DNA of 64,000 bases from Usitatibacter rugosus (GTDB lineage Bacteria; Pseudomonadota; Gammaproteobacteria; Burkholderiales; Usitatibacteraceae). This document shows, in pieces, positions 52,724 to 61,084 of the stretch. Location: positions 837,419-901,418 of the forward strand of contig NZ_CP053069.1 in assembly GCF_013003965.1 (NCBI RefSeq). The letters are read 5' to 3'. The first letter of the stretch is position 1. Each line of letters begins with the position of its first letter. Both the position numbers and the translations under genes were made by a program. The notes beneath the pieces are model-generated. The model did not search any database, was not told the DNA's origin, and saw nothing but the letters and a program-made list of their open reading frames with translations.

Positions 52724-53680
52724 GTGAACAGAGTCGCCGCACTTCTCGCCATGGCCTTCGTCGGTATCGCCGCCGCGCAATCGCCGTGGCCCGCGCAGCC
52801 CGTGAAGATCATCGTGCCGTACTCGCCCGGAGGCACCGTGGATTTCTCCGCGCGCCTCATGGGCAACAAGCTCACGGAGCAGCTCGGCAAAGCGTTCGTA
52901 GTCGAGAACAAGACGGGTGCATCCGGGACGATCGGCGTGAATGCCGTCGCGAAGGCGGCGCCGGATGGCTACACCATCCTCGCGAACGACACGAGCTACG
53001 CGATGGTGCCCGCGCTCTTCGCGAAGCTCACGTGGGACCACGCGAACGATATCGTGCCCGTGACCACGATCATCACGACGCCCGTGGTCCTCGTCGTGCC
53101 CGCGACCTCGCCCTACAAGACGGTGCAGGAGCTCCTCGCCGCCGCGAAGAAGGAGCCGGGGAAGCTCAACTACGGCTCGGGCGGCATCGGCAGCTCGACG
53201 CACATGAACGCGGAGTTCTTCAAGAAGGAAGCGAAGGTCGACATCGCGCACATTCCGTACAAGGGTGCGGGCGAGGCGATGACCGGCATCATCTCCAGCC
53301 AGGTGGACGTGCTGATCGCCGCGTCGCCCACGGCGATGGGGCAGATCGCCGGAGGCAAGATCCGCCCGCTCGCGATCTCCGGCGACAAACGATCGGCCGC
53401 GTTCCCGGGCGTGCCGACGTTCGCCGAGGCCGGCCTGCCGGGCTACACCGCCACGGGTTGGTTCGGCTTCGCGGTGCCCAAGGGAACGTCGAAAGAGATC
53501 ATCGCGAAGCTCTACGCCGAGACGGTGAAGGGCCTGCAGGATCCCGCGATCAAGGCGAAGATCCTGGAGCAGGGCGCGGAGCCCGGCGGAATGCCCCCCG
53601 ACCAGTTCGCGCTGTTCATCGTGAACGAGACGAAGAAGTGGGGCGACATCGCCAAAGCGGCCGGCGTGAAGCCCGAATAG
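52724..53680 (+). CDS. Bug-type solute-binding protein, second copy
   Basis: A 318-residue Bug protein. Seen: short signal peptide MNRVAALLAMAFVGIAAAQ, WPAQPVKIIVPYSPGGTVDFSAR, AAPDGYTILAN, DIAHIPYKGAGEAM, QVDVLIAASPT, and VPTFAEAGLPGYTATGW. Starts with GTG and an AAGGAG site 5 bases upstream. Family B palindromes flank it on both sides (52687, 53689 and 53732). Only moderately similar to the first copy, so it probably has a different ligand. A good partner membrane pair is lacking nearby. Confidence 0.93.
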   Translation: MNRVAALLAMAFVGIAAAQSPWPAQPVKIIVPYSPGGTVDFSARLMGNKLTEQLGKAFVVENKTGASGTIGVNAVAKAAPDGYTILANDTSYAMVPALFAKLTWDHANDIVPVTTIITTPVVLVVPATSPYKTVQELLAAAKKEPGKLNYGSGGIGSSTHMNAEFFKKEAKVDIAHIPYKGAGEAMTGIISSQVDVLIAASPTAMGQIAGGKIRPLAISGDKRSAAFPGVPTFAEAGLPGYTATGWFGFAVPKGTSKEIIAKLYAETVKGLQDPAIKAKILEQGAEPGGMPPDQFALFIVNETKKWGDIAKAAGVKPE

Positions 53681-53688
53681 TCGCCGTC

Positions 53689-53708
53689 GTCCCCGCGGAG
53701 GCGGGGAC
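53689..53708. repeat. Family B palindrome after the second Bug gene
   Basis: GTCCCCGCGGAGGCGGGGAC, eight bases after the Bug stop codon; the same G-C-shifted stem as at 52687, with one loop change. Confidence 0.93.
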
Positions 53709-53731
53709 CCAGCCGTTGCCGGAAGGGCTGG

Positions 53732-53751
53732 ATTCCCGCCTTCGCGGGAAT
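53732..53751. repeat. Family B palindrome, second of a pair
   Basis: ATTCCCGCCTTCGCGGGAAT flanked by GCTGG and GACGG, in the opposite orientation 23 bases from the copy at 53689; together they make a larger inverted pair in the 88-bp gap before the SMP-30 gene. Confidence 0.95.
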
Positions 53752-53768
53752 GACGGAGAATCACTGTC

Positions 53769-54692
53769 ATGTGGAATCTCTCCTTTACTCCCCCGCAAGT
53801 CGTCGACGCTCGCGTCCTGACGAAAATCCCTGACGCGTTCCGCAAGCCACGGCGCACGGAGTGGTGCGACGCGAACAAGCCCGGCCATGTGATCGACAGC
53901 TTCCTCGAGGGGCCGTCGTTCGACCGCGAGGGCAATCTCTACGTCACCGACATTCCGTACGGGCGCGTCTTCCGCATCTCGCCGAAGCTCGAGTGGTCGC
54001 TGGTCGTGGAGTACGACGGCTGGCCGAACGGCATCGCCATCCACAAGGATGGCTCGTTGTGGATCACGGACTATCGCAAGGGCATCCTCGCGCTCGATGC
54101 GAAATCGGGAAAGATCGAGACGCTGCTCGGCCACCGCAACAGCGAGTCGTTCAAGGGTGTGAACGACCTCACGTTCGACGCGGCGGGCGATTGCTACTTC
54201 ACCGACCAGGGCCAGACCGGGATGCACGATCCCACGGGCCGGGTCTATCGCCGGCGTGCCAACGGGCACCTGGACCTCCTCATCGGCAACGCGCCCAGCC
54301 CCAACGGCGTGGCGCTCGATCCCACGGGCAAGGTGCTCTTCGTCGCCGTGACGCGCGGCAACCAGGTGTGGCGCGGGCCGATCCTGCCGGACAACACCGT
54401 CTCCAAGATCGGCGCCTTCTTCACCTTCTTCGGCGCGAGCGGGCCGGACGGGATGGCCGTGGCGAAGGACGGCAGCCTCGTCGTCGCGCACGCGAGCCTC
54501 GGGGGCGCCTTCGTGCTCAATCCTCGCGGGGAGCTCACGCATTACGTGAAGAGTCCCGTGGGGACGACGGTCACGAACGTCGCTTTCCGGCCGGGGACCC
54601 CGAAGCTGGTCATGACCGAATCGTCGACCGGGACGATTCTCGAGGCGGACCTGCCGATGGAAGGCGCCGCACTCTTCTCGCACGCAAAATAA
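53769..54692 (+). CDS. SMP-30/gluconolactonase-family protein
   Basis: A 307-residue six-bladed beta-propeller of the SMP-30/gluconolaconase/LRE family: EGPSFDREGNLYVTDIPYGRVFRI (the metal-binding Glu), WPNGIAIHKDGSLWITDYRKGI, GVNDLTFDAAGDCYFTDQG (the conserved Asn-Asp), NAPSPNGVALDPTGKVLFVA, and SGPDGMAVAKDGSLVVAHAS. Metal ligands Glu, Asn and Asp are all present, so lactone hydrolysis is likely. No signal peptide, hence cytoplasmic. In this cluster it probably opens a lactone intermediate; the substrate is unknown. Ends in a family A element. Confidence 0.91.
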   Translation: MWNLSFTPPQVVDARVLTKIPDAFRKPRRTEWCDANKPGHVIDSFLEGPSFDREGNLYVTDIPYGRVFRISPKLEWSLVVEYDGWPNGIAIHKDGSLWITDYRKGILALDAKSGKIETLLGHRNSESFKGVNDLTFDAAGDCYFTDQGQTGMHDPTGRVYRRRANGHLDLLIGNAPSPNGVALDPTGKVLFVAVTRGNQVWRGPILPDNTVSKIGAFFTFFGASGPDGMAVAKDGSLVVAHASLGGAFVLNPRGELTHYVKSPVGTTVTNVAFRPGTPKLVMTESSTGTILEADLPMEGAALFSHAK

Positions 54693-54711
54693 TTAGGGTC
54701 AGACCCCCATT
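54691..54711. repeat. Family A single palindrome at the end of the SMP-30 gene
   Basis: TTAGGGTCAGACCCCCATTT joins the SMP-30 TAA; the palindrome is imperfect (one C more on the right). 60 bases before the TonB receptor start. Confidence 0.85.
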
Positions 54712-54770
54712 TCCTGCGGCCTCTTTTTTGCTTTAATGGAGGCACAAGAAACCCCAGGGAGACCCAGGCC

Positions 54771-57146
54771 ATGAAGAAGCCCCTGCACCTCGCAGTCCTG
54801 CTGGCACTGACCAGCCCCGCCGCCTTCGCGCAGACAGCCCCGGCAACGCCGCCCGGCGAGAAGAAGGAAGAAGCCACCAAGCTCGAGACCATCTCCGTCG
54901 TCGGCTCGCGCAGGACCAACGCCTCGGCCACGGATACGACGGTGCCGGTGGATTTCATCCCGCTGGCCAAGATCAACGAGACCAACCCGCAGTTCGACCT
55001 GTCCCAGTCGCTCCAGTACATCTCGCCGTCGTTCACTTCGACGCGCCAGACCGGCGCGGACGGCGCGGACCTCATCGATTCCGCCTCGTTGCGGGGCCTG
55101 GGCTCCGACCAGACGCTGGTGCTCGTGAACGGCAAGCGGCGCCACACGACGGCGCTCGTGAACCTCTTCGGTGCACGAAACCGCGGCAACACGGGCACGG
55201 ACCTCAACACGCTGCCGATGCTCGCCATCGACAACGTCCAGGTGCTGCGCGACGGCGCGGCGTCCCAGTACGGCTCGGACGCCATTGCCGGCGTCCTCAG
55301 CATCGACCTCAAGAAGCGAGCGGGGTGCGAGGGCATCCTCGGCTACGGCCAGTACGATTCCGCGGGCGACGGCAAGAACTACCTCGCCTCGGCCTACTGC
55401 GGGTTCAAGCTGGGCGGCGGGACGACGGGCGTGACGTTCGAATACCTCGACCGCGGCCGCTCCAACCGCGCGGATCCGGGCGAGCCCCGCCGCACCATCG
55501 GCGACACCGCGATGGAGAACTACACGCTGTTCGTGAACGGCGAGCTCCCGGCGGGGCCCGGTGCCTTCTACTACACGCTGGGCGGCCAGAAGCGCGACGC
55601 CTCCTCCGGCGCCTTCGGGCGGGGCGGCATTGGCTCGGACGACATCCCGTCGCGAAACTCCGCGGCCATGTACCCGGACGGCTTCGTGCCCTTCATCAAC
55701 GGCGACATCACGGATCGCTCCGCGATCGGCGGCTACCGGATGACCGTGGGCGACGGCTGGGCGATGGACCTCTCGCAGACGTACGGCTACAACCGCCTCA
55801 AGTACGACATCACCAATACGCTCAACGCCTCCATCGCGAACTCGAGCTCGAACGGCATCAGCCCCACGGGCTTCGACGCGGGCGGCTTCTCGTTCGCGCA
55901 GTACACGACGAACCTGGATTTCTCGAAGTTCTTCCCGCAGTGGAGCACCAACATCGCGTTCGGCGCCGAGTACCGCCACGAGGAGTACAAGATCTTCGCG
56001 GGCGAGCCCGGCTCGTACAACGACGTCGACGGCGTGGGCATGGGCGGCAATGCGGGGAGCCAGGGCTTCCCGGGCTTCCAGCCCAGCGACGAGACGGACC
56101 GCAAGCGCAACAGCTACGCGGCCTACGCCGACGTCGAAATGGACGTCACCAGCCGCTTCAAGCTCCAGGGGGCGCTGCGCTTCGAGCACTACAGCGACTT
56201 CGGCTCGACCACCACGGGCAAGGTGGCCGGCCTCTTCAAGGCCACCGACGACATCGCCTTCCGCGGCTCCGTGAGCACGGGCTTCCGCGCCCCGTCGCTC
56301 CAGCAGGTCTATTTCTCGTCCACCTTCACGGACTTCATCAGCGGCGTGCCGCTCGACGTGGTGCTGGCCCCGAACGGCGGCGCCATCGCGAATGCCGCGG
56401 GCATCCCGAAGCTCACCGAGGAGAAATCCAAGAACTTCACGTTCGGCGCGACCTGGAACCCCACGCCGGCCGTCGCCGCCACGATCGACTTCTACCGCAT
56501 CGACATCGACGACCGCATCGTGCTCTCGGGACGCTTCGACGCCGACAACTACCCGGCGCTCGGCGCCACCCTCCAGGCCCTGGGCGTGGGGCAGGCGCAA
56601 TTCTTCGTGAACTCGGTGGACACCCAGACGCAGGGCTTCGACCTCACGGTCTCGCACAAGGCCGAGACCGGCTGGGGCCGGCTGAACACCTTCTTCGCCT
56701 ACAACTACAGCAAGACCGACGTGAAGCAGATCCACACGCCGGACGCGCTCACGGGCTTCGAGGACGTGCTGCTCTCCGAGCGCGAGCGCCTGTTCCTGGA
56801 GCAGGGCGCGCCGCGCAACAAGGCCATCCTCGGCTTCGACCTCATCTCCGGGAAGCTCGAGACGAACCTGAAGGTGATCTATTTCGGCAAGCAGACGCTG
56901 GGCACGTTTTCGGGAACGGAAGCCGGCGTGCCGAACCAGCAATACAAGGCGAAGACCTCGGCGGATCTCGCGTTCACGTGGAGCTTCGATCCCAACACCC
57001 GCCTCACGGTCGGCGCGGCCAACATCTTCAACGTGAAGCCCACCGAGCAGGATCCCAACGAGACGGACAACGGTTTCAAGTACGAGAGCGTGCAGTTCGG
57101 CCTGAACGGCACGTCCTACTTCGCGCGCCTCTTCAAGCGGTTCTAG
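54771..57146 (+). CDS. TonB-dependent outer-membrane receptor
   Basis: A 791-residue outer-membrane receptor. Seen: signal peptide MKKPLHLAVLLALTSPAAFAQ, TonB box-like LETISVVGSR (41-50), plug domain (LSQSLQYISPSF; SLRGLGSDQTLVLVNGKRRHTTALVN; VLRDGAASQYGSDAIAGVLSIDLKK), a 22-strand-type barrel from about 180, and the C-terminal phenylalanine RLFKRF needed for outer-membrane assembly. The sequence RGLGSDQTLVLVNGKRR is typical of receptors for vitamin- or siderophore-like ligands, but in catabolic clusters such receptors import larger carbohydrate- or aromatic-type substrates. Ligand unknown. Its TAG overlaps the convergent thioesterase stop through CTAG. Confidence 0.93.
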   Translation: MKKPLHLAVLLALTSPAAFAQTAPATPPGEKKEEATKLETISVVGSRRTNASATDTTVPVDFIPLAKINETNPQFDLSQSLQYISPSFTSTRQTGADGADLIDSASLRGLGSDQTLVLVNGKRRHTTALVNLFGARNRGNTGTDLNTLPMLAIDNVQVLRDGAASQYGSDAIAGVLSIDLKKRAGCEGILGYGQYDSAGDGKNYLASAYCGFKLGGGTTGVTFEYLDRGRSNRADPGEPRRTIGDTAMENYTLFVNGELPAGPGAFYYTLGGQKRDASSGAFGRGGIGSDDIPSRNSAAMYPDGFVPFINGDITDRSAIGGYRMTVGDGWAMDLSQTYGYNRLKYDITNTLNASIANSSSNGISPTGFDAGGFSFAQYTTNLDFSKFFPQWSTNIAFGAEYRHEEYKIFAGEPGSYNDVDGVGMGGNAGSQGFPGFQPSDETDRKRNSYAAYADVEMDVTSRFKLQGALRFEHYSDFGSTTTGKVAGLFKATDDIAFRGSVSTGFRAPSLQQVYFSSTFTDFISGVPLDVVLAPNGGAIANAAGIPKLTEEKSKNFTFGATWNPTPAVAATIDFYRIDIDDRIVLSGRFDADNYPALGATLQALGVGQAQFFVNSVDTQTQGFDLTVSHKAETGWGRLNTFFAYNYSKTDVKQIHTPDALTGFEDVLLSERERLFLEQGAPRNKAILGFDLISGKLETNLKVIYFGKQTLGTFSGTEAGVPNQQYKAKTSADLAFTWSFDPNTRLTVGAANIFNVKPTEQDPNETDNGFKYESVQFGLNGTSYFARLFKRF

Positions 57147-58051
57147 TTCTTCGCGTGGGTTGAAGTGACATCGAGGACACGGCGCCCCTCGGCGCCCGTG
57201 ACCTCGGTGCGGACCACGCCGGTCTGCCGGCCCTGGTGCACGACTTTCGCGCGCGCCTTCAACATCCGCCCCTCGCCCGGGCTCACGAATTGAGTCTGGA
57301 TCGCCGAGAGGCGCCAGGTGTCCGGCAGCGCCGCATTCGCCGTCGCCGCCGCGAGCCCCACGAGAATTCCGCCCTGCACGTGACCGACGCGGTTGCCGAC
57401 CTGGCTGCCGTTCTTCATCGTGCAGGACGCCCCCGTCGCAGTCGCATGCGAGTCGTAGCCCCAGAAGTGGCGGATGAAGGGCGACTTGGGCGTCGCTTCC
57501 TTCTCCGCGGTTTCGGCGGTCCGCAGGATGGCGAGCTCCGGCTTGGTGAGCTCCTTCTCGGAGAGCATCGGGACATTCGAGCGGTCCTGTTGCACCGGAT
57601 GCATCTTCGTGCCGGGCAGCGGTTCGAGCACGATGAAGGCACCGCTGCCGAACGCGACGATCTTCCCGCCGCTTCGCACCGTGACGCGACTCAGCGCCTG
57701 CCGGGCGGAAATGCCGGCGAGATCGCCCTGGAATTCGCCTTCGGCTTCGATGTGTCCGCTCGCGCGTTCCCCCGTGAACTGCAGGTGCATGCTGACGGTA
57801 GCGAGGCGAACGGCAGGATCGAGGCCCGAACGGATGCTCGCGGAAAGCCCGATGTCGGCGAGGAAGGCGATCGCGCCCGGGTGTGCCGAGCCATCCGCAT
57901 CGAGCAACGTCTCGCCCGCTTCGAGTGACACGAGGGCGTTGTGAGGCACGACACGGTCGAACCGGACGTCGAGGAAATGCGCGGCGAAGTGGAAGCCCGG
58001 AATGCGGGCCATCGCGATGGCGCGGAGGACTCGGTCGCGTGTGGAAGACAT
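57143..58051 (-). CDS. Tandem hot-dog thioesterase (PaaI-like)
   Basis: A 302-residue protein with two hot-dog-type halves. First half (about 1-150): IPGFHFAAHFLDVRFDRVVPHNALVSLEAGETLLDADGSAHPGAIAFLADIGLSASIRSGL; second half (about 190-300): HFWGYDSHATATGASCTMKNGSQVGNRVGHVQGGILVGLAAATANAALP, with the G-x-x-Q-G-G-x-x-x loop of PaaI thioesterases. Such enzymes release free acids from acyl-CoAs and could salvage CoA when the catabolic pathway jams. ATG at 58051 is used; a TTG 12 bases upstream is in frame. Last gene of the minus-strand operon. Confidence 0.85.
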   Translation of the reverse strand: MSSTRDRVLRAIAMARIPGFHFAAHFLDVRFDRVVPHNALVSLEAGETLLDADGSAHPGAIAFLADIGLSASIRSGLDPAVRLATVSMHLQFTGERASGHIEAEGEFQGDLAGISARQALSRVTVRSGGKIVAFGSGAFIVLEPLPGTKMHPVQQDRSNVPMLSEKELTKPELAILRTAETAEKEATPKSPFIRHFWGYDSHATATGASCTMKNGSQVGNRVGHVQGGILVGLAAATANAALPDTWRLSAIQTQFVSPGEGRMLKARAKVVHQGRQTGVVRTEVTGAEGRRVLDVTSTHAKN

Positions 58052-58061
58052 GGTCGACGTC

Positions 58062-58080
58062 AATAGGGTCTTACCCTATT
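58062..58080. repeat. Family A single palindrome between Bug and thioesterase genes
   Basis: AATAGGGTCTTACCCTATT, palindromic except for its 3-base centre, inside an operon. The TAA of the Bug gene (58080-58082) touches its right end, and the thioesterase start is 10 bases to its left. Confidence 0.88.
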
Positions 58081-59060
58081 TACTCCGCTTTGATGCCGGC
58101 AGCCTTCATCACCTTCTGGTATTTGGCGAGCTGGTTCTTCGTCGCCGTTCCCAGCTCCTCGGGCGACGAGCCGCGGATCGTGAAGCCCTGTGCGACCAAC
58201 TTTTCGCGCACGCCCGGATCGGCGAGGGCTTTCCTGATCTCGGCATTGAGCTTGTTCACGATGGCCTTCGGCGTTCCCGCGGGCGCCATCACGGCGAACC
58301 ACGAGTTGAACTCGAAGCCGGGCAGGCCGGAGTCGGAGAGGGTCGGCGCGTCGGGAAAGGACGCGAGCTTGCCGGGCGTCGATACACCGAGCAAGCGCAC
58401 CTTCTTCGAGTGGATCAGCGAAGCCGCGGTGCCGAGGCCCTGGAAGGCGAGAGGGACTTCATTCGCGGCGACTCCCACGGCGGCCTGCGTCGCGCCCTTG
58501 TACGGCACGTGCATCATGGTGACGCCGGCCTGCGAGGCAAAGAGCGCCATCGCGATGTGTTGCGGGCTGCCGTTGCCACCCGAGCCGTAGTCCACCTTGC
58601 CCGGGCGCGCCTTGGCGTCGGCGATCACGTCGGCCGCGGTCTTGTACGGTGTGTCGAGGCCGGTGATGAGGCCCCATTCGATCACGCCCACGAGCGACAC
58701 CGGCTCGAAGTCGCGCACGATGTCCCACGACAGCTTGTCGTTGAGGTTCGGCAGCATCGTCATGATCGAGTCATTGAAGCCGCCGATCGTGTAGCCGTCC
58801 GGCGCGGCCTTCGCGATGCGCTCCGTGCCGATCATGCCCGCGGCTCCCGGCATGTTCTCGATCACGAATTGCTGGCCCATGTTCTCCGACATCTTCTGCG
58901 TGACGATGCGGGCCGCGTTGTCGACCGCGCTCGCTGCGGCGAGCGGGATGATCATCCGGATCGGTTTGTTGGGATAGTCCTGGGCCTCCGCGTGCGCGGA
59001 GGAGACGAGAAGGGCGGCCAACGTCATTCCCGCGAAGGCGGGAATCCATTTCATTGTCAT
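58080..59060 (-). CDS. Bug-type solute-binding protein, third copy
   Basis: A 326-residue Bug protein. Seen: YPNKPIRMIIPLAAASAVDNAAR, AAPDGYTIGGFN, MMHVPYKGATQAAVG, APTLSDSGLPGFEFNSW. Signal peptide MTMKWIPAFAGMTLAALLVSSAHAEA: the WIPAFAGMT codons come from a family B palindrome (59026-59045). Start at 59060 overlaps the LDH2 stop (ATGA) and has GGAGG 5-6 bases upstream. Motif AAASAVD replaces the more usual PGG-x-x-D, so the ligand contact may differ. Stop codon joins a family A element. Confidence 0.92.
   Translation of the reverse strand: MTMKWIPAFAGMTLAALLVSSAHAEAQDYPNKPIRMIIPLAAASAVDNAARIVTQKMSENMGQQFVIENMPGAAGMIGTERIAKAAPDGYTIGGFNDSIMTMLPNLNDKLSWDIVRDFEPVSLVGVIEWGLITGLDTPYKTAADVIADAKARPGKVDYGSGGNGSPQHIAMALFASQAGVTMMHVPYKGATQAAVGVAANEVPLAFQGLGTAASLIHSKKVRLLGVSTPGKLASFPDAPTLSDSGLPGFEFNSWFAVMAPAGTPKAIVNKLNAEIRKALADPGVREKLVAQGFTIRGSSPEELGTATKNQLAKYQKVMKAAGIKAE
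59026..59045. repeat. Family B palindrome in the third Bug signal peptide
   Basis: ATTCCCGCGAAGGCGGGAAT, inverse orientation to the copy at 51685 but in the same reading frame relative to its gene, again giving WIPAFAGMT. Confidence 0.95.
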
Positions 59061-60112
59061 GGTGTTCCTCCGGAAAGGCGCAGGATGCCGAGCGAATCGG
59101 CGAGCGTGTCGAGGCTCTTCTGCAGCGCCGGTGCGATGGGCGTGCCGTTGCGTTGGGCTTCGAGCTTCTTCAGGTGGCTCTGCTCGCCGGGCAGCCAGAT
59201 TCGTTCGACGCCCGGCATGCGTTCGCTGGCGCGCAGGTCGCGCACGACCACGTCCACGCGCTTCTTGAACTCGAGCGGATCGCCGAATGCGGCGGGATCG
59301 ATCACGCAGATCGCCTGCCCGGTGTTGGTCGGCGTCACGTCGTCGGCGTTGAAGTCGATGACGTCCTTGCCCATCGCGGCGCCGTTCAGCGTTCCGGCGA
59401 GCAGGCCGAATACGAGGGCAAGACCGTAGCCCTTGTAGCCGCCGATCGGAAGCAGCAATCCTTCGGCAGAACGCTTCGGATCCGTCAGCGGGTTGCCCTG
59501 GCGGTCGATCATCCAGCCGACGGGCATCGTCTCGCCGCGCTGGGCCTTCGTCTTCACCTTGCCGTAGGCCGCGACGGTGGTCGCCATGTCGAGCACGACC
59601 GGCGGTTCCTCGTGCGTGGGAATGGCAACGGCGATCGGGTTGGTGGAGAGCAGCATGTCGAGGCCGCCCCACGGCGGGAGATGGTTCGCGTTGCCGACCG
59701 CGAAGTAGAGCGCGACCATTCCGTGCTCGAGCGCCATGCGCGGATAGAGCGAGGCGGGGCCTGCGTGGTTGCTGTGTTGAGAGCCGACCCACGCGACGCC
59801 GCAGGTGCGGGCCTTCTCGATCGCGATCCCGGTCGCGCGCTTCATCACGAGGTGGCCCATGCCGTTGTCGCCGTCCACGAGTGCCATCGCGGCGCGCTCC
59901 TCGACGACGCGGATGTTCGGCTTCGGATTCACGCCCCCGGCCTGGATGCGGCGGATGTAGTGGTTCATCCGCATGATTCCGTGGCCTTCGGAGCCCTGGA
60001 ATTCGGCTTCGGCCATCAACTCGCCGATGATGCAGGCGTCAGACTCGGGCAGGCCTACGCGAACGAAAGCGCGGGCGGCGAAATCGCGAAGCTCATCTCG
60101 CGTGACGTGCAT
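59057..60112 (-). CDS. LDH2/malate/L-sulfolactate-type NAD(P)-dependent dehydrogenase
   Basis: A 351-residue oxidoreductase of the Ldh2/MDH family, which is unrelated to Rossmann-type lactate dehydrogenases and oxidises 2-hydroxy acids such as malate, sulfolactate or ureidoglycolate. Seen: GSEGHGIMRMNHYIRRIQAG, GVAWVGSQHSNHAGPASLYPRMA (conserved His), PPWGGLDMLLSTNPIAVAIP, VLDMATT-type DMATTVAAYGKV, and GGYKGYGLALVFGLLAGTLNGA. Between two Bug genes in the minus-strand operon, 3 bp overlap with the next gene, so it probably acts on the substrate these capture. Confidence 0.93.
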   Translation of the reverse strand: MHVTRDELRDFAARAFVRVGLPESDACIIGELMAEAEFQGSEGHGIMRMNHYIRRIQAGGVNPKPNIRVVEERAAMALVDGDNGMGHLVMKRATGIAIEKARTCGVAWVGSQHSNHAGPASLYPRMALEHGMVALYFAVGNANHLPPWGGLDMLLSTNPIAVAIPTHEEPPVVLDMATTVAAYGKVKTKAQRGETMPVGWMIDRQGNPLTDPKRSAEGLLLPIGGYKGYGLALVFGLLAGTLNGAAMGKDVIDFNADDVTPTNTGQAICVIDPAAFGDPLEFKKRVDVVVRDLRASERMPGVERIWLPGEQSHLKKLEAQRNGTPIAPALQKSLDTLADSLGILRLSGGTP

Positions 60113-60114
60113 CT

Positions 60115-60135
60115 AATTAGGGTCTGACCCTATTT
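60115..60135. repeat. Family A single palindrome between LDH2 and Bug genes
   Basis: AATTAGGGTCTGACCCTATT type, near-perfect palindrome, lying between the Bug TAA (60134-60136) and the LDH2 ATG (60112). It is again inside an operon. Confidence 0.88.
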
Positions 60136-61084
60136 ATTGGGGAGTGATGCCGGCGTCGCGGACGACCTTCACCCAGCGCACGTTCTCGGCGCGCATGAAG
60201 GCACCGAAGTCGGCGGGCGACATGGTGCGGATTTCCGCGCCTTCGTCGACGAGGCGCTGGCGGACGACGGGATCGGCCAGCACGGCGGCGACGGCGGCGT
60301 TCAGCTTCGTCACCACTTCCTGCGGCAGGCCCTTGGGACCGACGAAGCCGGTCCAGGTGCCGACGTCGAACTCGGGGAGGCCCAGCTCGATCATCGTCGG
60401 CACGTCGGGCACGGCGGGGTTGCGCTCCTTAGAGGCGAGGCCGATGGCGCGGACCTTGTTGCCACGGATCTGCGGCGTGACGGCGGGGAGGGTCGCGAAG
60501 TTGAGCTGCGCCTCGCCGGACATCACGGCGAGCACCGAGGGCGATCCGCCCTTGTACGGCACGTGCGTGATGTTGGCGTTGATGCCGCGCACCAGCAGCT
60601 CGCCCGAGAGGTGGCCCGGCGAGCCCACGCCCGACGACGAATAGAACGTAGGCTGTTTCGCCGCGAGATCCTTCAGCTCCGCCATCGTCTTGAACGTGGT
60701 CTGCGGCGAGCCGATGAGGATCATCGGATACGAGCAGACGAGCGCCACGGGCGTGAAGTCCGCGATCGGGTGGAATTTCTGCGACTTGTAGAGGCCCGGG
60801 TTGATCGCATGCACCGCGACCGTGGTCAGCATGAGCGTGTAGCCGTCCGCGGGCTGCTGAAGCATCATCTCGGCCGCGAAGTCGCCGGCGCCGCCGGGCT
60901 TGTTCTCGATCACGATCGGCTGACCGAGCTTCTGCTGCAGGTGCGGTGCAATGAGGCGGCCTACGACATCCGTGGAACCCCCGGGCGCATAGCCGATGAG
61001 GACCTTGATGGGCTTCTCGGGCCAGGCCGATTGGGCCGAGCAGATGAAGAGGGAAGCAACGAGGCCGAGAATTCGAAACATCAT
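60134..61084 (-). CDS. Bug-type solute-binding protein, fourth copy
   Basis: A 316-residue Bug protein. Seen: signal peptide MMFRILGLVASLFICSAQSA, WPEKPIKVLIGYAPGGSTDVVGR, QQPADGYTLMLT, ITHVPYKGGSPSVL, VPTMIELGLPEFDVGTW. The ATG at 61084 overlaps the hydratase stop (ATGA); a second ATG follows directly. This copy, unlike the first and third, has an ordinary signal peptide. Its stop merges with a family A palindrome. Confidence 0.93.
   Translation of the reverse strand: MMFRILGLVASLFICSAQSAWPEKPIKVLIGYAPGGSTDVVGRLIAPHLQQKLGQPIVIENKPGGAGDFAAEMMLQQPADGYTLMLTTVAVHAINPGLYKSQKFHPIADFTPVALVCSYPMILIGSPQTTFKTMAELKDLAAKQPTFYSSSGVGSPGHLSGELLVRGINANITHVPYKGGSPSVLAVMSGEAQLNFATLPAVTPQIRGNKVRAIGLASKERNPAVPDVPTMIELGLPEFDVGTWTGFVGPKGLPQEVVTKLNAAVAAVLADPVVRQRLVDEGAEIRTMSPADFGAFMRAENVRWVKVVRDAGITPQ

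Noticed and set aside
51685..53751. Palindromes around the Bug genes as a CRISPR array
   Set aside because: Copies are irregularly spaced, in both orientations and partly coding; no cas genes.
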